Shown: positions 34,546 through 45,259 of the stretch, piece by piece | Layout: every line of letters starts with the position of its first letter | Position numbering within the stretch: the first letter of the stretch is position 1 | Source: Narthecium ossifragum | Lineage: Eukaryota; Streptophyta; Magnoliopsida; Dioscoreales; Nartheciaceae | DNA: 64,000 bases | Assembly: GCA_963920575.1 (NCBI GenBank) | Contig: OY986969.1 | Span: forward strand, 18,275,288 to 18,339,287 | Direction of reading: 5' to 3' | Made by a program: the position numbers and the translations under genes | Notes under the pieces: model-generated | What the model was told of the DNA's origin: nothing | The model's input: only the letters and a program-made list of their open reading frames with translations | Database searches by the model: none

Positions 34546-35402
34546 CCACCCGGTCTCCGAGACCACCACGCGGACGTCGCTGTACTTGAGCGCCGACGTG
34601 GCTGCGAACATGACGTTGATCTAGGCGTTGAAGAGGTTACAGTAACAGAGGCCACTGCCAGGGCGTCGAAGAGGTGGCGATGGCGGTGCTGACTCTTCTT
34701 CACTGAGTTCGATGTCGGCGTCCTCCAGCAACGGAGGCGGTGGCGGAGGATGGGGATGGGATGCGGCGGGGTGGATGGAGAGAGTCCAGGTGGTGGCGGA
34801 GGATGGGGATGGGATGCGGCGGGGCGGATGGAGAGTGTCCAGGCGAAGGCCTGGTCGCGGTTGAGTGGATGGAGAAGGTGAGGGACCACGCCGCCATCGC
34901 CATCGTCGGCGCTGGCTGTGGCAGCGGCGAAGGAGGACCAGACTGCGTCAGCGCGTTGGAGCCGGAAGTGATCCAAGCTTCACCACGCCACACGTTCCCG
35001 GCGCTTGTCGATGTTCCCTCATCGTTCCGGATGATGCCCCCAGTCGAGCTCTCCGACACCCTCCCGCTCCCCCCACTATTGCTACCAATACCGGTGGCGT
35101 CGCCAGCTGTTCTTTTTGCCTTCCTCTTCCACCCGGTCTCCGAGACCACCACGTGGACGTCGCTGTACTTGAGCGCCGACATGGCTGCGAACACGGTGTC
35201 GATCTGGGCGTCGAAGAGGTTGCAGTAATGGAGCCCACTGCCAGGGCGTCGAAGAGGTGGCGGTGGCGGTGCTGACTCTTCTTTGCTGGGTTCGATGTCG
35301 GCGTCCTCCGGCAATGGAGGCGGTGGCGGAGGACGTCACTGTACTTGAGCTTCGACATGGCCGTGAACATGGCGTCGATCTGGGCATCGAAGAGGTTGCA
35401 TG
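34546..35402 (-). pseudogene. Three GH17 beta-1,3-glucanase fragments (copy 1)
   Basis: Minus-strand readings of the same short region of plant glucan endo-1,3-beta-glucosidases: 35129-35247 (PGSGLHYCNLFDAQIDTVFA, then ALKYSDVHVVVSETGW), 34546-34665 (a variant with FAATSALKYSDV) and a shorter 35343-35402. SETGW contains the catalytic Glu of GH17. No upstream or downstream GH17 sequence is present, so these are pieces of one exon copied three times in tandem, interleaved with a repeated GC-rich segment. Confidence 0.8.
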
Positions 35403-35989
35403 GCAGAGGTCAGGGTACTTTTGTCCTAAATTTTTTTTGGCTTATTATGTAAACAAAAACAAAATTGGACTGATTTTGTAAATTCGAAAGTGAAAGGGAT
35501 TTAAAATATAAAAAACTCATCAGAACTAGACATTTATTTCCGGAATTAGTACTCATTTTATTTTTGAATAATAAAGCCCTAAGCTTAGTAGATGTGCATG
35601 ATTTTATCCAACTTATGAGGAACAACATAGAACCGACTAGGATTCTGACTTCAGAGCAACAGCAAAAAGAAGGGAGATGTAGAAAGAGCATCCAAAGTGG
35701 AAGGAGGCAAATTAGGGATATAGGATGGTGGAGCATCCAATGGAAGCCTTGTTTTCCATTCACATAGACACATAAATTAATGGACAATAAGCTGCCAATG
35801 GGCTACAAAGACAAGAATAGCTACGTTTGGTTTCAAATTCGTCTTAAAAATTAATGTAGCAATTAAATGCATCTATCTCCTCAACGGATGTCCGTGGACA
35901 CATGAATAAATATATAAACTCATCTTTTCCTACCGGTTTAAGTTTTTGAGATGATTCGTGAAACAATATGCAAGTTTTTTTAAATATTT

Positions 35990-36073
35990 TTTTGGACAAA
36001 AAACACTTTGTTACCCTATAATTTCATGGTTTTGCAGTTTAGTACCACGTAATTGAAAAATAGCAAAACAATA
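35990..36073. repeat. Mutator-like terminal arm, left half (split by Ty3 element)
   Basis: TTGTTACCCTATAATTTC and GTTTTGCAGTTTAGTACC resemble the arm unit of the 8306-9355 element. The sequence continues after the inserted Ty3 element at 41490-41605 (GTGCAGTTTAGTACC, GTTAGTCCATTTGACGGAAA). Confidence 0.55.
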
Positions 36074-36078
36074 CTCCA

Positions 36079-38351
36079 TGTCGTGCCCCGACCCGCATGA
36101 CCCAGACCAGGCCGGGACACGAGGGGAAAAACCTACAACCACTAGCCTCAACTGGCGGAAACAGTTGAGACTAACAGCCCAGCTGGCGGAAACAGCTGGC
36201 CACAGGCACAAGCGGAAGCAAGCTACTACAACATCTATTAACAACTATTACAAAAATAGTAATAATAGAGTTTAGTACGACAAGCTACAAGGGATCAACA
36301 GTCCCCAAAAGGAAGCTACAACACCCACCGGGGTCTCGGCAAAAACACAAACAAAACCATCCTGACCCTCAGACATGGTCAGCAGCCGGCGCGCCACCTC
36401 GAGCCAGCCGACGGGGAAGCAGGAGAGGAGCTGGGACCCGCACCTGTAAACAACACAGTCCAGGTAGGAATGAGCAACAGCTCAGCAGGGTCTTACTCTA
36501 CCACTCTCGCTAAGAAGGCAAACCCAACGAACCAACCCTGAAGCCAAGTACCGAGGCTTGCCAAGGATCCCATAAATCCCGTTAATAACCCGAAGGGCTC
36601 CTGTCCCAAGTACGCCCCTCCGACAACCACTGCTCAGGGCTGGACAACTCCGACAATCCCTGACACAGGGTGGACATGACGCTACTAGTAGGACACCCTT
36701 CTCCAAGCGGGATCTCCACACTTGGCGGAACGACCGAGGTTAAGACAACCATCTCTCAGTACTCCAAGCCACAGAGCCAACAGGACCCCTAACTCCTGAC
36801 CAAGGACTAAGCCAAGCCAGGGAGTCCATCGATCCCATCGATGTCCTTGCCCCCGCAGGGTTCTTGTCCAACCTACGTCCCTCCGATAGTCACTGCTCAA
36901 GGACTGGGCTACCTCCGACGGTCCTTGACACAGGGTGGGCCGGACGATGCCTGTAGGACACCCTTACCGGGGTAACGACATCCCATGCTTAGCCTTAGAA
37001 CACCGGAGTCCACGGGTCAACCCCACCCAGTCTAACCTAGCATGTCTAATGCACAGAAAAGAAGGCAGGATATGAATAGGGAAAGCGGTAACAAACAGCA
37101 TAACATGGGCACACTTTCGGCCCATTTATACTAACCACTCCCGAGGATCATGACTTCCTCGGTTCACCACAAAGCGGTAAACATTCAAGCAGGATAAGTA
37201 TCATATTAAGCCCCGAGGGCAAAACCGTCAAAACCACTTGCAGGCGAAGCCCCGCGGCAAAACAGCACTTAAAGCAAGTAAAAACCTTCTCTGTACCGAA
37301 GGAGATCGATCTCCTATAGCAACAAGATCGATCTTCTTCGAGGCGAGAAGCACCCGTCCTGGTCACCCCATGAGATCGATCTTCACCCATATGAAGATCG
37401 ATCTTGTAAGTGACCCTTGACGTACCGACGCCAGCCGCCAAGAGATCGATCTCCCTCCCAGGGAGATCGCTCTCGCTCGGGTGGGCTGGGCCACCCCGAC
37501 CAAGATCGATCTCATCCCATGAGATCGATCTGGATTTGGGTTCACCGGCGGCCGGACGGCGAGGAAAAATACCACCGGAAACCTCCACCATACCTCACCA
37601 AACTAGGTGGGCTGGTAGATCTCAGTGCCACGAAGCTACTCAAGGCTTCAAAACTGGAAACCTTCAACTCCACAAGGAGATCCATTGAAATCAAAACCGG
37701 ATTTCAAAACCCTTACACAAGCCGGAGTTTTGAGAGAGAACCCTACCTCTTCAACGCAGCTTCGATCCACAAGGCCTAGCCTAGGACCTTCCTCGCCTCG
37801 CCACGAACCCAACGAGCCTTCAAGCTCCAGGAAAGGTGGCCGGAGGAGGAAGAACGGCGAAGAAAAGCTCAGCCGGCCAAGGGAAAGAAACAGAGCTCGG
37901 GGAGAGAAGGAAGAAGAAGAGAAAGAAAAGAGGAAGGGAAGAAGGGGATAAGGCCGGGGAAAGCCAGAGAGGGCGGGGAAAAGCTGGGGGAGGGGAGGGA
38001 AAGTCTTCCCTCCCCTGACAGGGGAAGCGACGGCCATCGCCGTGGCCGTCCTTCGAATGCCACCGCCAACGACTTCCAGGCACAGAGAGATCGATCTGGA
38101 TGGCAGTCCAGATCGATCTCACCACCAAACGAGATCGATCTCCCTTGCCCAGAAGGGCAACCTTGGGCCGAAAAATAGGCCCAAGCCCAGAACTTCCGAC
38201 CCCGGATCCACCTAACCTTTCTAGTCAAACACAAGCATCAACCAAGGTCTGTGTGTGAACACCTAGTGTGAAACGACCCACGAGGCGTAATTTCCCAAAT
38301 TACCCCTGCGGCCAACAACAAGCCAAGGGAGAAGAGGGGCGGGCCCTCACA
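36079..38351 (-). repeat. 3' LTR (A family) of the non-autonomous element
   Basis: 2273 bp. GATCGATC pairs at 37304/37326, 37374/37396, 37444/37465 (second is GATCGCTC) and 37504/37523, and an upstream array at 38089, 38111 and 38133 (22-bp steps). 38087-38120 is a 14-bp perfect hairpin with a 6-nt loop. A ~75-bp unit (CTCCGACAACCACTGCTCAGG) is duplicated within the LTR near 36615 and 36870. Confidence 0.95.
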
Positions 38352-38366
38352 TCCTAAAACCCTTAA
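38352..38366 (-). other. Polypurine tract next to the 3' LTR
   Basis: Minus-strand AAGGGTTTTAGGA immediately before TGTGAGGGCC. Upstream, TCGAGGACGAGATTTCTTTT resembles the conserved end of Ty3 internal regions. The tract is degenerate. Confidence 0.6.
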
Positions 38367-38433
38367 AAGAAATCTCGTCCTCGAGATTCGATCAATGTAG
38401 GGCTCGGAAACGAAAACAACGCCTAACAGGATA

Positions 38434-38967
38434 CTACAAAGCGGTAAGAGTACCTCTGGAGACGGGTGGTGCTACGGTCAGCGGAAGCGGCTGCTGAGAC
38501 AGGTACTCCTGATAGGACGGCTGCACCTCGTCTGCGTAGGGGCGGTCAGGTAGGGCGAACACTTGACCTCCGCTGCGGCCTGGCCCGGCTCCGCCTCTCT
38601 GGCCCTGCCTGGCCCGGGACCCTCCGCCTCGACCTCCCGATGGCGCCGCACCCTGTGCGTCCCATCGCGGACAGTCCCTGCGGATGTGCCCTGGCTGCCG
38701 GCAATGAAAACACAGCATCGGCCCACGCTCGGACTGCTGCCCTCGGCCTCCCTCCCAGGGAGCCTGCTGTGTGGGTCCCGATGTGAGAAGGAGATGGTCA
38801 CCTTGGTACGTGGTGATCAACCTCCTGATCTCCTCTCCAAGTGGTAGCAGTCCAAGTACGTCCCTCCGACAGCCACTGTTCAAGGATTGGACTACCTCCG
38901 ACGATCCTTGACACGGGGTGGACATGACAATACCAACAGGGCACCACTTCCCTGAGAGCTCTGGCAT
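38434..38967 (-). pseudogene. Chimeric gag fragment with CCHC zinc knuckle
   Basis: 178-codon frame. The C-terminal two thirds is Ty3 gag: CFHCRQPGHIRRDCPR fits C-x2-C-x4-H-x4-C (near 38670-38718), followed by a Gly/Arg-rich tail. The first ~45 residues (TPCQGSSEVVQSLNSGCRR) are a translation of the ~75-bp LTR repeat unit (copy at ~38838-38945), so the frame is a fusion of LTR-derived and gag sequence, not a native gag start. Protease, RT, RNase H and integrase are all missing. Confidence 0.75.
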
Positions 38968-39180
38968 ACCGTGCCGTCACCAGCACCAACAAAAGAAACA
39001 CGAGTCCCACTCGTCACAAGCCGCAAAACAAAGCAGCACAACAGAGAGCGGAAGAAGAAACAATCACACTCAGCGGAAAAGAAAGCAGGCAAACAGGAAT
39101 GTTCTAACTCTAGAACTACCCCAACCCATGCACGTCTCCGCAGAGACCCGATCCAACACCCTGGGATCTACAACCTATGC

Positions 39181-39191
39181 TCTGATACCAA
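39181..39191 (-). other. Primer-binding site (initiator tRNA-Met type)
   Basis: The plus strand reads TCTGATACCA; the minus strand TGGTATCAGAGC is the initiator tRNA-Met complement, two bases from the right-hand LTR. It fixes the orientation of the element as minus. Confidence 0.93.
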
Positions 39192-39193
39192 GC

Positions 39194-41489
39194 TGTCGCG
39201 CCGCGACCCGCAGGACCCAGACCAGGCCGGGACACGAGGGGAAAAACCTACAACCACTAGCCTCAACTGGCGGAAACAGTTGAGACTAACAGCCCAGCTG
39301 GCGGAAACAGCTGGCCACAGGCACAAGCGGAAGCAAGCTACTACAACATCTATTAACAACTATTACAAAAATAGTAATAATAGAGTTTAGTACGACAAGC
39401 TACAAGGGATCAACAGTCCCCAAAAGGAAGCTACAACACCCACCGGGGTCTCGGCAAAAACACAAACAAAACCATCCTGACCCTCAGACATGGTCAGGAG
39501 CCGGCGCGCCACCTCGAGCCAGCCGACGGGGAAGCACTGGAGAGGAGCTGGGACCCGCACCTGCAAACAACACAGCCCAGGTAGGAATGAGCAACAGCTC
39601 AGCAGGGTCCTACTCTCCCACTCTCGCTAAGAAGGCAAACCCAACGAACCAACCCTGAAGCCAAGTACCGAGGCTTGCCAAGGATCCCATAAATCCCGTC
39701 AATAACCCGAAGTGCTCCTGTCCCAAGTACGCCTCTCCGACAACCACTGCTCAGGGGTGGACAACTCCGACAATCCCTGACACAGGGTGGACATGACACT
39801 ACTAGTAGGACACTCTTCTCCAAGCGGGATCTCCACACTTGGCGGAACGACCGAGGTTAAGACTACCATCTCTCAGTACTCCAAGCCACAAAGCCAACAG
39901 GACCCCTAACTCCTGACCAAGGACTAAGCCTAGCCATGGAGTCCATCGATCCCATCGATGTCCTTCCCCCCCCAGGGTTCCTGTCCAACCTACGTCCCTC
40001 CGATAGCCACTGCTCAAGGACTGAGCTACCTCCGACGGTTCTTGACACAGGGTGAGCCGGACGATGCTTGTAGGACACCCTTACCGGGGTAACGGCATCC
40101 CATGCTTAGCCTTAGAACACCGGAGTCCACGGGTCAACCCCACCCAGTCTAACCTAGCATGTCTAATGCACAGGAAAGAAGGCAGGATATGAAAAGGGAA
40201 AGCGGTAATAAACAGCATAACAAGGGCACACCTTCGGCCCATTTATACTAACCACTCCCGAGGATCATGACTTCTTCGGTTCACCACAAAGCGGTAAACA
40301 TTCAAGCAGGATAAGTATCATATTAAGCCCCGAGGGCAAAACCGTCAAAACCACTTGCTGGCGAAGCCCCGCGGCAAAACAGCACTTAAAGCAAGTAAAA
40401 ACCTTCTCTGTACCGAAGGAGATCGATCTCCTATAGCAACAAGATCGATCTTCTTCGAGGCTAGAAGCACCCGTCCTGGTCACCCCACGAGATCGATCTC
40501 CATCCATATGAAGATCGATCTTGTAAGTGACCCTTGACGTACCGACGCCAGCCGCCAAGAGATCGATCTCCCTCCCAGGGAGATCGCTCTCGCTCGGGTG
40601 GGATGGGCCACCCCGCCCAAGATCGATCTCATCCCATGAGATCGATCTGGATTTGGGTTCACCGGCGGCCGGACGGCGAGGAAAAATACCACCGGAAACC
40701 TCCACCATACCTCACCAAACTAGGTGGACTGGTAGATCTCAGTGCCACGAAGCTACTCAAGGCTTCAAAACCGGAAACCTTCAACTCCACAAGGAGATCC
40801 ATTGAAATCAAAACCGGATTTCAAAACCCTTACACAAGCCGGAGTTTTGAGAGAGAACCCTACCTCTTCAACGCAGCTTCGATCCACAAGGCCTAGCCTA
40901 GGACCTTCCTCGCCTCGCCACGAACCCAACGAGCCTTCAAGCTCCAGGAAAGGTGGCCGGAGGAGGAAGAACGGCGAAGAAAAGCTCAGCCGGCCAAGGG
41001 AAAGAAACAGAGCTCGGGGAGAGAAGGAAGAAGAAGAGAAAGAAAAGAGGAAGGGAAGAAGGGGATAAGGCCGGGGAAAGCCGGAGAGGGCGGGGAAAAG
41101 CTGGGGGAGGGGAGGGAAAGTCTTCCCTCCCCTGACAGGGGAAGCGACGGCCATCGCCGTGGCCGTCCTTCGAATGCCACCGCCAACGACTTCCAGGCAC
41201 AGAGAGATCGATCTCCATCTCATGAAGATCGATCTGGATGGCAGTCCAAATCGATCTCACCACCAAACGAGATCGATCTCCCGTGCTCAGAAGGGCAACC
41301 TTGGGCCGAAAAATAGGCCCAAGCCCAGAACTCCCGACCCCGGGTCCACCTAACCTTTCTAGTCAAACACAAGTATCAACCAAGGTCTGTGTGTGAACAC
41401 CCAGTGTGAAACGACCCACGAGGCGTAATTTCCCAATTTACCCCTGAGGTCAACAACAAGCCAAGGGAGAAGAGGGGCGGGCCCTCACA
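39194..41489 (-). repeat. 5' LTR (A family) of the non-autonomous element
   Basis: 2296 bp. GATCGATC pairs at 40421/40443, 40491/40513, 40561/40582 (GATCGCTC) and 40621/40640; upstream array at 41206, 41227, 41249 (AATCGATC) and 41271. Pair starts step by 70, 70 and 60 bp. Confidence 0.95.
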
Positions 41490-41639
41490 CTCCAAGTTAC
41501 CAAACTGTGCAGTTTAGTACCAACCGGCTAACTCCGTTAGTCCATTTGACGGAAAATTAATTTTTTATTATTTTTGTCCGGATTTAATCGATTTTGACCA
41601 TGTTTTAGCTGATGTGGCCATTTTTTAGCTGATGTGGCA

Positions 41640-42337
41640 ATGCTTGTGAGAGAGAAAGGGGATTGGGGGGCCGGAGACGGCGTTGGTCACCGCTCGGCCG
41701 CCGGCCGACGTCCGGGAACATGTTGGATCGATCTAAGGTCATGTTGGATCGATCCAAAGTGAGTCTGGATCGATACGAACGTTCTTTCCAGAGATGTATT
41801 TGCAGTCTGGCAAAGTGGATCGATCCAACCCACCTTGGATCGATCCAAACCCAAAGCTGGATCGATCCAAAGCAACAGTGGATCGATCCCATACCAGTTG
41901 ACAGAGAACTGGTTTGGCCGACGCACAGTTAGGATCAATTCCGATTCTAATTATCTTGGGCCATATAAATAGGGTTGGTGTGTAACCCTAATTGGCAGAA
42001 CGTGGGTTCTCATCTTGGAGGCCTAGAGAGAGGTCTTAGGGCTTGAGAGAAAGCAAGAAGGCAAAGAGAGTTCTCTGTAGTTCTTCGTAGAAGAAGAAGG
42101 TTTGGGCATTCATTGAGTGAATGTATATGGGAGGGATGAGAGAGTTTTATATGTGAGACTTGAGAGATTGAGTATTGTAAATCTCATCATATAGTGAAGC
42201 TCTTCTTCCCGTGGTTTTTTCCTTTGCGGTGATTTGCCGGAAGGTTTTTCCACGTTAAATTCTGGTGTCTCTTTTCTCCTTATTTCTTTTTGGTGCTTTT
42301 CCATCATGATTTCATCCCTGCCGAATCCCCAAGACAA
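41640..42337 (+). mobile_element. Copia-like LTR promoter/leader fragment with GATCGATC array
   Basis: TATAAATA at 41964 followed by GTGTGTAACCCTAATT and a GAGAGAG-rich leader; near 42220-42280 the words CCGTGGTTTTTTCC and GGTTTTTCCACGTTAAAT are typical of copia LTR ends. Truncated by the duplicated block at 42338. No coding region. Family assignment is inference. Confidence 0.6.
41726..41888 (+). repeat. TGGATCGATCCA array, 20-22-bp spacing, upstream of TATA
   Basis: Starts at 41726, 41747 and 41768 (GATCGATA), then 41818, 41838, 41860 and 41881. Within groups the steps are 21, 21, then 20, 22, 21. The last copy lies ~76 bp before TATAAATA. The palindromes are extended to TGGATCGATCCA, unlike the AGATCGATCT type of the A-family LTRs. 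Confidence 0.95.
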
Positions 42338-42847
42338 GAGACAAGTACGATATTGTGGATTCAGTGAGCGTGGATTGTGAATCGTGCACAAAGACGGTGT
42401 ATCGTGGATTCGAGCACATCAGGAGACAAGTATGACATTGTCGATTCAGTGAGCGTCGATTGTACGTCAAAACATTTGGTTATGGTGTATGATTTTTTTG
42501 GTCCCGAATTAGGACCTGTGGTTTTTACCCATTGGAGGGTATTTCACGTAAAAAGCTATTGTATCTTTACTTACATACTTTTTTACTGCATTTTCGATTT
42601 ATTTTCGCTGGATTTGCTATCCATAAGGGAGTTTTTTACATTTTAAATCCAATCGTCTTTTGATTTTACAATTTCGGGACGATCCTCTTTCCGTTTACCA
42701 TCGAGGTCAAAACCCATTTTCTTGGACAATTTTAGCCCTTATAAATGTCGCATGACACGGTCCTCTCCTGCCATGCTCAAAGCAACATTAAATGCACATT
42801 TCTCTCTCCTATCTCTTTCTCCCCCTCTCCCTCCCGAGGAACAATAC

Positions 42848-42969
42848 CAAACAAGAAGTGATCCAAGCTAGTGTTGCAGAGATATTGGTAGACGAGGAGG
42901 CTCTCTGGCCCTTTGTCGCTGTAGCCGAGAAGCTTCACAAGATTCTTGTGAGGAACTGAAGAACTGATC
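42848..42969 (-). pseudogene. Receptor-like kinase exon fragment (copy 2)
   Basis: Minus-strand [18 protein letters not shown] and [17 protein letters not shown], ending at the same GT donor as copy 1. It retains [14 protein letters not shown] and YQY differ from copy 1 (GCSVKG, YEY), showing independent drift without selection for kinase function. Confidence 0.85.
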
Positions 42970-43799
42970 AACCGGGCTAGATGGAGGATGGCGATGGCGA
43001 TCCTCGGGTTGGAGCAAAGTGGGCGACGGCGACAGCGGGTCCTCCTTGGGTGGGGTCAAGACGACGACGAGCTCCTCCAATGTCCTCCGACCGGGCCATC
43101 TCTCTCCCTTCCCCTCCCCTGTTCCAGCCGACGGTTCCCCATCTCCCCGACGGTCCAGCGACGAAGGGGCATCTGCCATCTTCTTCACAAGTCCGTTCCG
43201 GCGACACAAGCTTCATCCCCTGCCGCTCGCTGCTTGCCGCACGTCCTCTGATCCAGCCGGAGGACTCGTCCCTGTCGCCGACCTCGAGCCACCTGCAAAG
43301 CGTGAAGCACACCTCCAGCAAGGTCCACGCCGCGGCTTCCCCTACTTCCATCTATCCTAAAGCTTGGGCAGCTTCCCCTGTTCCGGATAGCGACTTCCCC
43401 TGTCCCAGCCGGCTTCATCGAGTCCAGCTGCCACAACAATGGAGGTCGGATACAAGCTTCCCACCAACTTCGACACGTGAACAACACCAGCTTCAACGCT
43501 CAGATGGCCTAGTCTTCGACGCTCGGACAACACTCCTTCGACGCCACCAGCTTCGACGCGTGAACAATATCAGCTTTTATGCTCGGGCGAGCCTCGTGTT
43601 GAAAAACAACCTCTTAACAGCTATCTCTTTGCCATCTGGTAGAATTCCCTGATGATAACAAGAACAAGCTTGGCCAAGGTGGCATTCCGGATGATGCCCC
43701 CTCGTTGAGCTCTTTGACACCCTCCCGCTCCCCCCACTATTGCTACCAATACCGGTGGCATCGCCGCCAGAGCCGGAGCTGTTCTTTTTGCCTCCCTCC

Positions 43800-44655
43800 T
43801 CCACCTGGTCTCCGAGACCACCATGCGGACGTCGCTGTACTTGAGCGTCGACGTGGCTGCGAACACGACGTCATCTAAGCGTCGAAGAGGTTACAGTAAC
43901 GGAGCCCACTGCCAGGGCGTCGAAGAGGTGGCGATGGCGGTGCTGACTCTTCTTCACTGGGTTCGATTTCGGCGTCCTCCAGCAACGGAGGCGGTGGCGG
44001 AGGATGGGATGGGATGCGGCGGGGTGGATGGAGAGAGTCCAGGTGGTGGCGGAGGATGGGGATGGGATGTGGCGGGGCGGATGGAGAGTGTCTAGGCGAA
44101 GGCCTGGTCGCGGTTGAGTGGATGGAGAAGGTGAGGGGCCACGCCGCCATCGCCCTCGTCGGCGCTGGCTGTTGCAGCGGCGGAGGAGGACCAGACCGCG
44201 TCGGCGCGTTGGAGCCGGAAGTGATCCAAGCCTCGCCACGCGTTCCCAGCGCTTGTCGTTGTTCCCTCATCGTTATGGATGATGCCTCTAGTCGAGCTCT
44301 CCGACACCCTCCCGCTCCCCCCACTATTGCTACCAATACCGGTGGCGTCGCCAACTTTTCTTTTTGCCTCCCTCTTCCACCCGTTCTCCGAGACCACCAC
44401 GCAGACGTTGCTCTACTTGAGCGCCGACATGGCTGCGAACACGGCGTCGATCTGGGCGTCGAAGAGGTTGCAGTAATGGAGGCCACTGCCAGGGCGTCGA
44501 AGAGGTGGCTGTGGCGGCGGCGGTGCTGACTCTTCTTTGCTGGGTTCGATGTCGGCGTCCTCCGACAACGGAGGCGGTGGCGGAGGACGTCGCCGTACTT
44601 GAGCTCCGACATGGCCGCGAACATGGCGTCGATCTGGGCGTCGAAGAGGTTGCAT
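43800..44655 (-). pseudogene. Three GH17 beta-1,3-glucanase fragments (copy 2)
   Basis: Same tripartite arrangement as copy 1, at ~43800-43915, ~44385-44492 and ~44599-44655, including ALKYSDVRMVVSETRW (Gly of ETGW changed to Arg) and FDAQIDAVFAAMSALK. Frames are broken between units. Confidence 0.78.
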
Positions 44656-45259
44656 GGCAGAGGTCAGGGTACTTTTGTCCTAAATCTTTTTTGGCTTATT
44701 ATGTAAACAAAAGCAAAATTGGACTGATTTTGTAAATTCGAAAGTGAAAGGGATTTAAAATATAAAAAACTCATCAGAACTAGACATTTATTTCCGGAAT
44801 TAGTACTCATTTTATTTTTGAATAATAAAGCCCTAAGCTTAGTAGATGTGCATGATTTTATCCAACTTATTATGAGGAACAACATAGAACCGACTAGGAT
44901 TCTGACTTCAGAGCAACAGCAAAAAGAAGGGAGATGTAAGAAAGAGCATCCAAAGTGGAAGGAGGCAAATTAGGGATATAGGATGGTGGAGCATCCAATG
45001 GAAGCCTTGTTTTCCATTCACATAGACACATAAATTAATGGACAATAAGCTGCCAATGGGCTACAAAGACAAGAATAGCTACGTTTGGTTTCAAATTCGT
45101 CTTAAAAATTAATGTAGCAATTAAATGCATCTATCTCCTCAACGGATGTCCGTGGACACATGAATAAATATATAAACTCATCTTTTCCTACCGGTTTAAG
45201 TTTTTGAGATGATTCGTGAAACAATATACAAGTTATTTTAAAATTTTTTTTTAATGCAT

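Larger units (their letters stand above)
33092..35985. repeat. Duplicated 2.9-kb block, copy 1, with captured gene fragments
   Basis: Closely similar and collinear with 42338-45247, starting at GAGACAAGTACGATATTG and ending near GAAACAATATGCAAGTT. Contents in order: copia-like leader (33100-33500), receptor-like-kinase exon fragment, GC-rich stretch with tandem CCAGCTTCGACGC words (34200-34340), and three GH17 glucanase fragments embedded in an internal tandem repeat of ~595 bp (34431 and 35026 blocks). The final ~500 bp is AT-rich and shared too. The long overlapping open frames here are compositional. Confidence 0.88.
36079..41489 (-). mobile_element. Non-autonomous Ty3 element with two A-family LTRs
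   Basis: Complete element: LTR 36079-38351, 842-bp internal region, LTR 39194-41489, flanked by a perfect CTCCA target duplication (36074-36078, 41490-41494). Orientation is minus: the primer-binding site abuts the right LTR. The internal region encodes only a gag zinc-knuckle scrap, so it must have been mobilised in trans. LTRs are about 97% alike by eye; the right one carries an extra ~21-bp GATCGATC unit. Confidence 0.95.
42338..45247. repeat. Duplicated 2.9-kb block, copy 2, with captured gene fragments
   Basis: Direct copy of 33092-35985 with the same order of parts and roughly 95% identity by eye; differences include small indels (43230 region) and substitutions throughout. Upstream DNA differs from that of copy 1, so the left breakpoint is at ~42338. 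The right breakpoint is near ~45247, where a Mutator-like arm begins. Confidence 0.88.

Noticed and set aside
33734..35481. Long overlapping ORFs on both strands in the GC-rich block (up to 204 aa)
   Set aside because: Open in several frames at once, repeated in tandem, no Met-to-stop conservation between copies 1 and 2. Only the kinase and GH17 fragments have real homology.
33092..35985. Helitron as the vehicle for the gene fragments
   Set aside because: No 5'-TC / 3'-CTRR ends with a terminal hairpin and no A/T host dinucleotide pattern at the breakpoints.
43871..44655. 249-aa minus-strand ORF in copy 2
   Set aside because: Same reason: frame shifts between copies, and GH17 residues appear in different frames along it.
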